A stretch of 64,000 nucleotides of DNA, from NCBI RefSeq assembly GCF_963576615.1, contig NC_088717.1, forward strand, positions 52,305,026-52,369,025, in the 5' to 3' direction. Under the pieces are notes generated by a model. The model saw only the letters and a list, made by a program, of their open reading frames with translations. It was not told the origin of the DNA and did no database searches. This DNA is from Watersipora subatra. Lineage: Eukaryota > Bryozoa > Gymnolaemata > Cheilostomatida > Watersiporidae. This document shows, one piece after another, positions 14,197-22,410 of the stretch (position 1 is the first letter of the stretch; each line of letters starts with the position of its first letter). Both the position numbers and the translations under genes were made by a program.

Positions 14197-17100
14197 GACA
14201 ATCTCAGTGTTTGTCATTTAGTTAACTCTGGTGCCTAGTTATAGCAATTAAAATCTAGCAATGGAAACTTCGTTTGGCACAGTATTTCCTCTCAAGACCT
14301 CTAGATCTAGATGCGGTAAACTTAACCATTAAGCTACTCAGAATACAATGGTTTCATTAGGCAAACAGTCATTATATCGAATAAGATTTAGGTTGTTTCG
14401 ATGTTTAGGGTTAATAACTAGCACTGTCGACTGTTACACGTAACGATTGTTAGGCTGGCCCAAAACTGAGTGAGTGTTGGCTAAGTAAATAGTTTAGTAA
14501 AAATCTAGTTTTGCAGGTAAGATACTCAAATTCAGTAGGTAATTATTTATTACCCGTGCAACACCGGGCTTTTGGCTAGACTTTACTATTAAAAGAGCCA
14601 CATCCATGCAAAGCCACAGTTAGAGGCTGGGATAAAGTACTGCTTGCTATGGGTCTCGAACCCATGAGTTTCAACTTGGTTGACCAATACTTTAACACCT
14701 GCACCAATCATCTACCTTACAGTTTATCAAGGTAATTGTCGAGATACTTATAATCTGTGTTTTTTTAGCAAATGTGACATTTTTTCTCAGCACACTAGAC
14801 TGTCGGAGTACGAATTAGATATAACACACCTGCAGACGGAGTTTAAGCACCAGCTGCACCAGCAACCCAGGTTCACAGTCTTGAAATATGGAAACTCGGC
14901 TAAGTGTCTCCAGATGAACATTGATTGCTATCTCTGCTTTTAGTTTCTCAGGTAGTGAACCAATGGCTGACTCTTCATTTAGCAAGGTTCTACTCGTCCA
15001 GATGTAGTTTAGCCTGTAAGCAAATGACAGGTCAGCTGATTGTCTAACCCCTTCCAACATATTTAATGTGAAACTTTTTAAGATCAAAACTAAAACGGGC
15101 CATTGCCACCGTGAATTAAAATTAAATTAAAACAGTAAACTAAATTTCTCATATTTGCATGCATAAACACTTCTCACTAAATATCTTAACAGCTAGAGAG
15201 GTTAAATAGATAGATAAATAGATAGATAGTGTAATGGACTGTGTGTGTGCGTGCGTGCGCGTGTGTGAGTGTGCCGAACCAAGCTGAGTCAAACCGAGCC
15301 AAGCCGAGCTGAGCCCAGCCGACTCCAGTCCAACCAAGTGGAACAGAAGGCGGGGCTCCTCACCGTATAATCACGGATGTTTGCAGTAGAAGGCAGAACT
15401 GTTCTGCGTCTGTTTCATTGCTTGTTGCATGCTTTTGACTGTAACTACTTACGAACAAATCAGAATATATGTATATACTCTTCACACTGAGTCTTATGTT
15501 GGTGGAGTAGTAAAGGGCAGCGCACAAAACCTTTACAAATCATCGAAAGTCTGATTTTCGTCAAAAGAACATAATGCTAGAATAGCATGAGATGTAAATT
15601 TATAGACTTGTCTAAAAAAAGATTTTTACAAACACAGTAAAGCTTATTTCTAGTTTTTTCTATCATAAGACATATTTGTTGCATCTGATTAATTGCAGAG
15701 ACACGATTTTTGTTTCAAAACTCTACATTAGTATTCTATGTTTAATGAATATAGATTACTATGTTTTCGGCAATATAAAACTAATAGCAATAAGCCAAAT
15801 CTTTCAACAATAAAAAGTGTATCAGATTATATTTGTAGTCAAAATTATATTTAAAAAAGAAAGCAAATTTAGTCTTGCTTGAATTAAATCTGTGATAGAC
15901 TGTGTGTGTGCTGAACTGAGCCGAGCCAAGCTGAGCCAAGCTGAGCCGAGTCCAGTTCAACAAAGTGAAACAAGAGGGGGGGGGGGTATTTGCAGCAGAG
16001 GGCAGCGCTGTCTGCGACTCTATCATTGCTTGTTGCATGCTTTTCACTGTAACCACTTACAAACAAAGCGGATTACATGTATATACTCTTCACACTGAGT
16101 CTTATGTTGGTGGAGTAGTAAAGGGCAGCGCACAAAACCTTTACAATAGATAGATGGATAGATAGATAGACCGACAAATAGACAGATAGACCGACAAACA
16201 GACAGATAGACCGATCAACAGACAGATAGACAGATAGATAGACAGACAAACAGAAAGACAGATAAACAAACAGAGAGATAGACAGATAGATAGACAGATA
16301 GATAGATAGACAGATAGATAGACAGATAGATAGACAGATAGATAGACAGATAGATAGATAGATAGACAGATAGATAGACAGATAGATAGACAGATAGATA
16401 GACAGATAGATAGATAGATAGATAGATAGACAGATAGATAGACAGATAGATAGACAGATAGATAGACAGATAGACAGACAGATAGATAGACAGATAGACA
16501 GATAGACAGACAGATAGATAGACAGATAGATAGACAGATAGATAGACAAATAGATAGACAGATAGATAGGCAGATAGATAGACAGATATATAGACAGATA
16601 GATAGACAGATAGATAGACAGATAGATAGACAGACAGATAGATAGACAGATAGATAGATAGATAAATAGACAGATAGATAGACAGATAGATAGACAGATA
16701 GATAGACAGATAGATAGACAGATAGATAGACAGATAGATAGACAGATAGATAGACAGATAGATAGACAGATAGATAGAAATAGATAGACAGATAGATGCA
16801 AGCTAGTTTATTAATTGTCAATGTCGTTTAAAGCAAATTAGACAATGAGGCAAAAAATAGAGCAAAATTAAAATAAAATAAAGAAAAGATAAAGAAGTAT
16901 TTTTTGTAAACTTTTGTATCAATGGCACTTTTCAGTTTTAGTTTGCTGGTACTTACCATTCCAATACTCGACGTTCGAGAGATTTGTCAACTTTTCTAAG
17001 TTTCATGTATCTTTTAATGCTATCCATTTTCTGTTGAAACTCTGTCTGTTCTCTGTTCATTTTTGTAATCATAGATCCAACATTTCCGACGATCGTAGCG

Positions 17101-20100
17101 AATATAAGAACTCCAACAAGGAAGTCACAGACAACAAAAATGTGTTCGATATCTGTTTGCGGAGCCGGGGTTTCACCTATCGTAGTCAATGTCAGCGTTG
17201 ACCAATAAAAGCTGTAGATGTACTTCCTTGCAAGACGTTTGTTATTTGGAATGGAGATGTTAGGATAGACCCAACTGTCGGTGCCAAAACCTATCCAATC
17301 TGAAATGGCAAAATAGGTGCACGCATTCCAGTGTATAATGATTACAATGTAGAGAGTCAACTGCAGCACTCTTAGTGCATTTGGGTAGTTGGTTCGAGAC
17401 ATGCTTTTGCCAAAAAACTCAAAGAGACGAGGCAGTCTCAAAATGCGATTGAGTCGTAAGTATGGAACATCGAACTTTCTCATAATAGCGTATCCAATAT
17501 CGGTGGGCAACACACTAACGATGTCTAATAAAAATGTGCCAGTTGACATGTAACTTCTCGCAAGCTTTTTTCGGTCATCAACCTGCAAGCCTTCTTCTAG
17601 ATATCCTACAATGGCAAAAATCAATTTTACATTTGATTCCATCAGAAAAGAAATTCGCATGCAATATTCATGCTCCTTCTTAATGTTCTGGAAGCTGGCA
17701 GAACTTGACAGTTGAAAGCTAATGTTTAGCTGTCTGATGGACCGCAATAATTACGTGTTTTGACATCCTTACCAACAAAAAAGAGTACACACTACGATCA
17801 ATTAACTGTCAGTGACTGCAAACCAACCACCAATAGAAATTACAAATTTCCATTTCTGATATCGCGAGTCTGGTATCTTTACAGAACACTCTTTCCAAAA
17901 TCACACATTTTCATAAATGTTGAATACGGATCCGATGCTGTCAACAAACAGCCAATCAAGATGCTAACAGTTACCTTCATCAGTGTCTAAATGCAACATG
18001 TTGCGAGTTCATCGTATCGCTGCTGGCAATGATTACGTTGAGCGCACATCGCAAAATGACATCCTAGCAGCTAATCGTTGCAGTCAATCGCACAGCTAAA
18101 CGTTGGGTTAAGTAATAGTGTGCACAAGCCTTAAAAGTTTGAACGTACAAAAAGAAGAAGAGAGAAAGAAGGGAGAGAGGGAGAGAAAGAGGGAGAGAAA
18201 GAGGGAGAGAGAGAAAGGGAGAGGGAGAGAAAGAGAGAGAGGGAGAGAGAGAGGGAGAGAGGGAGATAGAGAGGGAGAGGGAGATGCAGAGAAAGAGAAA
18301 GGGAGAGGTAGAAACAGAAACAGAGACAGAGACAAAGAGAGGGGATAGAGAGAAGTTAAAGATGTCGAATTAGGCCAAATTGATAACTGTTATTTTCAAG
18401 TAATAATGATGACAACTAATATATAGAACCCTTCATAGTAGGATTTATGCACTATAAGAACTAAGTTATGTAAGTTAATTATTAATTAATAGAATTAGTC
18501 ATTCACAAGTTGTCGAATATTCTTATGTCAAACAACTAGAAAACCGATTATAAAGAACAAGATTTATAAGACAGCACTTACCTGTCCGAAATCTAACAAC
18601 TATATCACAAATATAGATAGTATCACAGATGTAATCGAGAGTCAGCCATAGGCTAGTGTATCGCTGCTGTAGTTCATCGAAAACACATCGAGCAATGATG
18701 ATGGTAAAGTTGTAGAGAACAGCGAGAGATATGACAAACAGCCAGAGGTAATAAGGCACTTTGGTTGAGTCTATTGCTGATGACAGCTTCCTTCTAAATA
18801 TTAAAAGATAGAGATATGTGAGTGCTATCAGTTAGAAACCCTGCTTCATGTCATGGCAGAGTTTTTATTCGGATAGAAGAATTTAGGCAAGTACCAATGG
18901 CGGTGCATTCAACTGAAGGCATCCAACTACAGTTGCTTTTCTGCCAAGTCTCAATAGCGAATTGTCTCAAAAGCAGCCAACGTTCCGTTTAGGACCATTT
19001 GCTCTAAAGATTTGGCAGCGGAGCATTTGTGGTTAGATGTGTTCCTAACACCACTAATGGTTCTTGTGTGACTCAAACCACTGACTTACTGATTGCAAGT
19101 CAGAGCCTTAACAGCGCTTAACTGCCTTAACTTAAGTGGCTGCTCCTTCATGTGTGCACCAGACACACTTGCTAGAGCTATCACCAACTAGTGGTAACAC
19201 TTCTACTAGAACTTCTAACCCATACTGATAAATAAGTGTACGCAATAACTCCTCCGTTACTATTACAATCTTTTATGGCATCTGGTCATCCAACCACCTG
19301 TTGACACCTATCTTCCTACTGTGGTTATCAATAAACTGAAAAATATTCAAGCCATTTTCTGTAATATTAATTTAATTAATTAATATTAATAAATTACATC
19401 TAGGAGATGCAGTTCTTTTAGAACTATGTCGCCTTGGTGTCTTAAAATAGACTCCAGCTCTTCTAAATTACATCAAAGAATGTCACCTCTGCTTACCTCA
19501 TGATACCAGTTTTTTGTTGCTGCTGTTGTTTACTTGGACTGCGAGGTGACTGCCTGGTGTTGGCCATGCCAATTCGTTCCAGGAAAGAATGGCGCCTTCG
19601 TGGCTGTACAAACCTGTTTCCTGGCAGCCAAGCACGAACTGCCTAAAAGTTCAACGAAGTTCTAAAAACTGTTCAGCACTTGTATTAGAATCTTTTTACT
19701 CAACAATTTCTCTAGTAACTGACAAAAAATTTTAACTGTCTGTTTTCTAAGTCAGTGCCAAGCGGTAAGCTAAAGCAGCATAGAGTGATCTTATGTATGC
19801 ATGTTGGTAAGCTGCTGTTTCGAACAGCTATAGAAAAGATGCATGTACATATTTTCACTCGTGTTCGCTAAAATGTGTGCAATGAAACTACCTAAAAATT
19901 AAAAATACTACATATAGCTCTAAGTTTTTTTGTGATTTTGTAAATAAATATGTTAGTGCTGCAATAAATAGGTTATTGTTGTAATAAAAACATTGGTACT
20001 GCAATAAAATAGTTAGTGTTGCAGTAAAAATGTTATTGCTGCAATAAATAGGCTTTTGCTGCAATAAATACATTAGTGCTGCACTGCAATATAATATGTT

Positions 20101-20699
20101 AGTGTTGCAATTAATATGTTAGTGTGGCAGCAAACATATCATATCTTTAATGAATTATTTAGTGCCATAATAAATGTATTAATGCTGCAATAAAGCAGTA
20201 GTGCCATAAATTAAGCATTATTATGTTTATTACTTCAGCGAATATATCGTATAGCCTTTCTGTCGAGTGTGAAAGACCATCAGTGTTATTAGCTTCATTT
20301 CTTACTTTTCCTGGCGTTACCAAACGGCACTAGAGTAAGTTTCCATAGCTAATAAGTTTGGCCTTACCAAGCAACACTTTTAGGAAGCACTTTTATTACA
20401 AAGCTTAGGGTTGCCAGGTCACTCTAGTATAAAATACTTTTGCTGGTAAGTCCGATATTTCCAAGTCTCAATAGTGTAAACCACAACTTACTATAAAGTT
20501 AGGCATTAACAAGCCCACCTGCAAGAGCCGACGTGATTGACTCCAGAGTTGCCTTGGTGACTTCCTTCCCCTCTTTATAGAAACGTCTTCTATCTCATCT
20601 TCAGCATCTGCAAGATGGCTGCTTCTCTGAATCTGATGAGTGTCACTTACAACAATTCTTGGAATGCTGACAGAAGACATGACTCCTGTGAATATTCTG
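2446..20699 (-). CDS. CNGA: Cyclic nucleotide-gated cation channel, alpha-type subunit (8 exons, split gene)
   Basis: The encoded protein is a tetrameric plasma-membrane cation channel subunit opened by cGMP or cAMP, as in sensory cells. Eight minus-strand exons join in phase: 20519-20699 (start ATG at 20680), 19497-19642, 18582-18793, 16957-17605, 14830-15013, 4856-4960, 3172-3361 and 2446-2575. They give about 593 residues: a basic N terminus, S1-S2 ([12 protein letters not shown]), S4 with arginines every third residue ([12 protein letters not shown]), a pore reading [11 protein letters not shown], the C-linker (AEIAINVHL), a cyclic-nucleotide-binding domain with FGELSIL and NRRTANVRS, and the start of a C-terminal coiled coil. 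The pore Glu and S4 spacing fit alpha rather than beta subunits. The last exon either splices at 2445 or reads 13 more codons to a stop at 2403. Family members are about 650-730 residues, so a further 3' exon is possible. The assignment is firm; the paralogue is not determined. Confidence 0.93.
3172..3361 (-). CDS. CNGA: CNG channel exon 7 (nucleotide-binding pocket)
   Basis: It carries the phosphate-binding cassette FGELSILNI and NRRTANVRS. Here Arg binds the cyclic phosphate and Thr is the residue linked to cGMP preference in alpha subunits. The exon ends in the C helix ([15 protein letters not shown]). Acceptor is TTTTTAG in phase 0 and donor is GTGAGA in phase 1. Confidence 0.94.
4243..4318 (+). 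repeat. tRNA-like SINE fragment
   Basis: Box A-like TGGCTTAGAGGTTCAGGGC and box B-like GGGGTTCAATTTAC lie 30 bases apart. The sequence then runs into a polypyrimidine tract. Confidence 0.5.
4357..4800. repeat. Polypyrimidine tract (CT/CCT-rich)
   Basis: Almost pure pyrimidine on the plus strand, hence purine in the CNG transcript. It ends about 55 bp from CNG exon 6. The long open frames across it are composition artefacts. Confidence 0.95.
4856..4960 (-). CDS. CNGA: CNG channel exon 6 (first part of cyclic-nucleotide-binding domain)
   Basis: Thirty-five codons read [20 protein letters not shown] and then [15 protein letters not shown], the first beta strands of the cyclic-nucleotide-binding roll. 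Phase is 0 in and 0 out, with acceptor CTGCAG and donor GTAAAC. It is too short to stand out as an open frame and was found by similarity. A 440-bp polypyrimidine tract (polypurine in the gene's sense) starts about 55 bp beyond its donor. Confidence 0.92.
5000..6679. other. CNG intron with TA-rich simple sequence
   Basis: Apart from the S2 fragment, I see only TATACGGTATA-type palindromic AT repeats (5050-5400 and 6600-6680). Confidence 0.6.
5478..5570 (+). repeat. S2 SINE fragment (5' part)
   Basis: It begins ACTAGCTGTGCTACCAGGCG and matches the start of the S2 copies at 10603 (minus) and 50201 (plus). Confidence 0.65.
6680..7122. mobile_element. Non-autonomous inverted-repeat element (about 440 bp)
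   Basis: Arms at 6680-6740 and 7063-7122 are inverted copies (TAAAATCAAATTTGAGTAAA ... AAGCATTTTACTACTAAATA) with few mismatches. No coding capacity lies between. It ends about 75 bp before LINE copy 1. Confidence 0.65.
7199..10231 (+). mobile_element. R4/Dong-like LINE, copy 1, 5'-truncated and decayed
   Basis: This non-LTR retrotransposon copy runs parallel to 11087-14140 of copy 2 over its whole length. It carries the reverse transcriptase block ([11 protein letters not shown] at about 8430, [10 protein letters not shown] region at about 8730) and the C-terminal zinc knuckle (CRLCKDAP, about 9585), but many stops and frameshifts interrupt it. Longest open pieces are 7547-8041, 8186-8533 and 9459-9740. 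It starts at the equivalent of copy 2 position 11087, the usual 5' truncation of LINEs, and ends in (TA)n. It is older than copy 2 but still about 90% alike by eye. Confidence 0.9.
10232..10603 (-). mobile_element. tRNA-derived SINE, family S2
   Basis: In minus sense it starts CTAGCTGTGCTACCTGGCG. It has a tRNA-like middle (TGGCATATTGGGTAGAGCG, then a weak box B) and ends next to (TA)n. The first 100 bases match 5478-5570 and 50201-50290. The 3' third differs from other S2 copies, so subfamilies exist. Confidence 0.7.
10604..10625. repeat. (TA)n between SINE and LINE copy 2
   Basis: About 11 TA units form the left border of LINE copy 2, matching the (TA)n at its 3' end. This is either the target or a product of insertion. 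Confidence 0.9.
10656..11200 (+). CDS. LINE copy 2, N-terminal part of ORF
   Basis: It contains a Myb-like/N-terminal block ([36 protein letters not shown]) typical of the region before the reverse transcriptase in these elements. It ends at DLDPR where copy 1 continues directly into [12 protein letters not shown]. Here the frame is pushed off by the 64-base inverted insertion, so 10656-11315 reads into nonsense. Confidence 0.7.
11265..13191 (+). CDS. LINE copy 2, reverse transcriptase part of ORF
   Basis: The open frame (formally 11155-13191) holds the reverse transcriptase: [20 protein letters not shown] (block 1-2), [18 protein letters not shown] (block A), [18 protein letters not shown] (block B), [10 protein letters not shown] (catalytic Asp-Asp) and the thumb. 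Residues before 11265 come from the foldback insertion. The enzyme would copy the element's RNA at the nicked target. It ends in YSRQ after a one-base shift, where copy 1 shows [14 protein letters not shown]. Confidence 0.88.
13188..14084 (+). CDS. LINE copy 2, zinc knuckle and restriction-like endonuclease part of ORF
   Basis: It contains a CCHC knuckle ([18 protein letters not shown]) followed by a PD-(D/E)xK-type nuclease core ([20 protein letters not shown], with the following AVP). The nuclease would nick the target site for priming. Together with the upstream frames this makes one ancestral ORF of about 1,100 residues. Defects apart, all expected parts are present. Confidence 0.85.
   Translation: MKEEEQSIKAYAASMAISDKLLAEFQSAALTTDLRPDDEEIDWHTKPLHEAYHQQISKVGNLHQTYMWLNKGNLTANTESLIMAAQEQVLPTRQLQTKIYHTRDDPRCRLCKDAPEIIQHIISGCKQLAGNAYTERHNHVAGVVYRSLCEEYGLNKPQHWREAPGKVNENDRAKILWDFYIRTDKHVLANQPDIVVVDKENKRATIIDIAVPNDYNIASKEKEKVEKYLPLGEEIEKCWNVRTTVIPIVIGALGAITPAHKMWLAQIPTTINSGELQKSALLGTAKILRRVFKLPGLW
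14141..14191. repeat. (TA)n after LINE copy 2
   Basis: About 25 TA units join the LINE 3' end to an opposed SINE. Confidence 0.9.
14192..14578 (-). mobile_element. tRNA-derived SINE, family S2
   Basis: In minus sense it starts CTAGCCAAAAGCCCGGTGTTG and ends GACAAACACTGAGATTGTC next to (TA)n. This is the same 3' end as the copies at 35585, 50201, 55355 and 63235. It abuts a family S1 copy at 14579. Confidence 0.72.
14579..14745 (-). mobile_element. tRNA-derived SINE, family S1
   Basis: In minus sense it shows box A-like TTGGTGCAGGTGTTAAAG, a perfect box B (GGGTTCGAGACCC) and the S1 tail ending CTCTTTTAATAGTAAAG. It lies between CNG exon 5 and the LINE cluster. Confidence 0.72.
14830..15013 (-). 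CDS. CNGA: CNG channel exon 5 (C-linker)
   Basis: It encodes [20 protein letters not shown] and then [20 protein letters not shown] followed by [19 protein letters not shown]. This is the conserved C-linker that couples nucleotide binding to the gate. The codon split at the upstream junction rebuilds the invariant Trp. Acceptor is CTTACAG and donor is GTGTGT. The following intron is 9.9 kb and full of mobile DNA. Confidence 0.93.
15225..15545 (+). repeat. Local direct duplication, unit 1
   Basis: GACTGTGTGTGTG, a GAGCCAAGC-type stutter, then TTGCTTGTTGCATGCTTTT and TCTTATGTTGGTGGAGTAGT. The same order occurs at 15895-16147. In the CNG intron. Confidence 0.75.
15895..16147 (+). repeat. Local direct duplication, unit 2
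   Basis: Second copy of the unit at 15225. The last 60 bases are identical to unit 1 and run straight into the GATA/GACA microsatellite. Confidence 0.75.
16145..16797. repeat. (GATA/GACA)n microsatellite, 650 bp
   Basis: Mixed GATA and GACA units, many arranged as GACAGATAGATA triplets. Open in all minus frames, giving meaningless Leu-Ser-Ile-Tyr chains. In the CNG intron between exons 4 and 5. Confidence 0.97.
16957..17605 (-). CDS. CNGA: CNG channel exon 4 (S3-S6 and pore)
   Basis: This 649-base exon holds S3 ([12 protein letters not shown]), S4 with regularly spaced arginines, S5, the pore helix and filter ([11 protein letters not shown]), S6 ([12 protein letters not shown]) and the first C-linker helices ([17 protein letters not shown]). 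The filter Glu sets monovalent versus calcium permeation in the family. Acceptor TTGTAG and donor GTAAGT are clean, with phase 1 in and phase 2 out. The upstream frame stays open into the intron, so apparent residues beyond 17605 are not coding. Confidence 0.95.
18155..18345. repeat. GA-rich polypurine tract
   Basis: GGGAGAGA and AAAGAGA units, reading as pyrimidine in the CNG sense strand. It lies in the intron between CNG exons 3 and 4. Confidence 0.95.
18582..18793 (-). CDS. CNGA: CNG channel exon 3 (S1-S2)
   Basis: It contains S1 ([20 protein letters not shown]) and S2 ([20 protein letters not shown]), one of the most recognisable blocks of CNG channels. Entry is in phase 2 after ATATTTAG and exit in phase 1 at GTAAGT. 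The next exon restores Gly-Tyr-Leu-Glu, as in known channels. Confidence 0.92.
19497..19642 (-). CDS. CNGA: CNG channel exon 2 (N-terminal basic and Gln-rich segment)
   Basis: The exon reads [20 protein letters not shown] and continues through a Ser/Arg stretch and five glutamines to GIM. The [10 protein letters not shown]-type block is typical of the CNG alpha N terminus before S1. It starts after TTTTAG in phase 0 and leaves through donor GTAAGC in phase 2. An alternative acceptor four bases further in would break the frame. Confidence 0.8.
19940..20200. repeat. Degenerate 18-21 bp tandem (TTAGTGCTGCAATAAA)
   Basis: About 13 imperfect units between CNG exons 1 and 2. Confidence 0.75.
20519..20699 (-). 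CDS. CNGA: CNG channel exon 1 (start codon, cytosolic N terminus)
   Basis: The ATG at 20678-20680 opens [16 protein letters not shown] and runs 54 codons to RRLLQ, followed by the donor GTGGGC. An acceptor-like TTTTACAG ends at 20700, so the 5' UTR probably continues in another exon upstream. It ends in phase 0, which matches the next exon. The segment is hydrophilic and rich in Ser, Arg and acidic residues, as usual for CNG N termini. Exon identity rests on phase and position more than on conserved sequence. Confidence 0.72.
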
Positions 20700-21890
20700 C
20701 TGTAAAATTAATCTTTGATTTAATGCTGATTTAATTTGATTAAATTTAATTTGATTTACTTTTTGTGCCAACACAAAAAGGCACCATTATTATTATTATT
20801 ATTATTATTATCCTCACTCGTTTCCCTGTGGAGAACAATTGTATTTTATGTTTTCGATCTTTCCATGATACTCATAACATCTGAGACCAACATTTAGTAA
20901 AAATAAGTTTTCAGCAAATAACTTTCAAGTTTCTCATGTTGTAATACCCTGTTAGTGTTAATCATACTAATTTTTTGGCTCTGTAAGTTTGCGTAGCAAT
21001 GAAAAGGAACTTTTAAAGATATTTTTATGAATGCTGCAGATCAGCTTTGGCCAAATGGTGGATCTAGATCCGGATCCAAATCTTTCTAGCTTTTTAGTGG
21101 ATCTTTCAAGATGGCTGTCAAAATTTTTTTTGAAATATTTATTGTAAAATTTGGTTTAGAAAAGTTTTTTGGAAATTTGTCTGGTCATTTATTTGGTCAT
21201 CACCTGGATGCTTAAAAAAGTACCCAATAACTACCAGTTTAGCTAGACAGCTACTCACTTGCTTTGATTCAAATTATTTATGTGAATCGTTGTTTCCAGC
21301 AATGAAGTTTGTGAAAAACAATCGTAGAACTCGATTTACAAATACTCTTTTTCATGACCTTGTAAGAGTTACTGTAAGTAGCAGGAAGCCGCGTTTTGAT
21401 AGTATTGTGAAATCAAAGCCTACTCATAATTTTTTTCATTGATATCAGACATATTTATTACAGCACATTCACTCACTGATTTTCAGTCAAACTATGTATA
21501 TTAACAATCTTTTTCAAAATTATATTTTATGCCTTGTTTTAAGATATACAAAAATAATTGCAAGCTTTTATTTGGTAAAAAAGAAAAAAGACACATCTTG
21601 AGCTTGTTGTGGATCCTGCTGTAGATGGTTCATTGATCAGCAACTGGGAATGAATGTATGAGCATATATTTATACATTCATGTATATCTTCATAAATTTG
21701 AACCTGGGCATTTGTACATTCATACAGATAGGCGCAAGCATGTTTTTATGTTTGTGCACTATGTAAACTGATTTGTATATATACTGCTATGTGTACATGT
21801 ATGTGTATATGTGTACATTTACATACATGTGTACATGTATATATAAGTGTACATTTATATATGTATACACATGTATATGTATGCATACAT
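20700..21890. other. Upstream region of the CNG gene
   Basis: The presumed 5' UTR and promoter of the CNG gene lie here. No TATA box can be singled out in such AT-rich DNA. Confidence 0.4.
20786..20812. repeat. (TTA)n
   Basis: Nine ATT/TTA units just upstream of CNG exon 1. Confidence 0.9.
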
Positions 21891-21894
21891 ATAC

Positions 21895-22410
21895 ACATGT
21901 GCGTACGCATACACGTATTGTGTGCATGTACATATACACGTATGCATATGCATACACGTATTGTGTGCATGTACATATAAACATATGCGTACGCATACAC
22001 GTATTGTGTGCATGTACATACACATATGCGTACGCATACACATATTGTGTGCATGTACATATACACATATGCGTACGCATACACGTATTGTGTGCATGTA
22101 CATATACACATATGCGTATGCATACACGTATTGTGTGCATGTACATATAAACATATGCGTACGCATACACGTATTGTGTGCATGTACATACACATATGCG
22201 TACGCATACACGTATTGTGTGCATGTACATATACACATATGCGTACGCATACACGTATTGTGTGCATGTACATATAAACATATGCACACGCATACACGTA
22301 TTGTGTGCATGTACATATACACATATGCGTACGCATACATGTATTGTGTGCATGTACGTATACACATATACGTATGCATACACGTATTGTACGCATGTAC
22401 ATATATAAAA
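21895..22410. repeat. 39-43 bp minisatellite, alternating purine/pyrimidine
   Basis: About 12 units built on ATGCGTACGCATACACGTAT followed by TGTGTGCATGTACATATACA. Each unit contains the 12-bp palindrome ATGCGTACGCAT. Several frames on both strands stay open across it; none is a gene. Confidence 0.95.

Noticed and set aside
14640-14700. A genuine tRNA gene (perfect box B)
   Set aside because: No complete cloverleaf: acceptor and anticodon stems do not pair, and the unit continues into a SINE tail.
16073-16821. Two minus-strand frames of 226-242 residues
   Set aside because: They are translations of GATA/GACA repeats (Ser-Ile-Tyr-Leu chains) without start context, splice sites or domains.
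17610-17747. N-terminal extension of the pore exon ([16 protein letters not shown])
   Set aside because: It reads into intron; the acceptor at 17606-17607 joins exactly to the S1-S2 exon as in other CNG channels.
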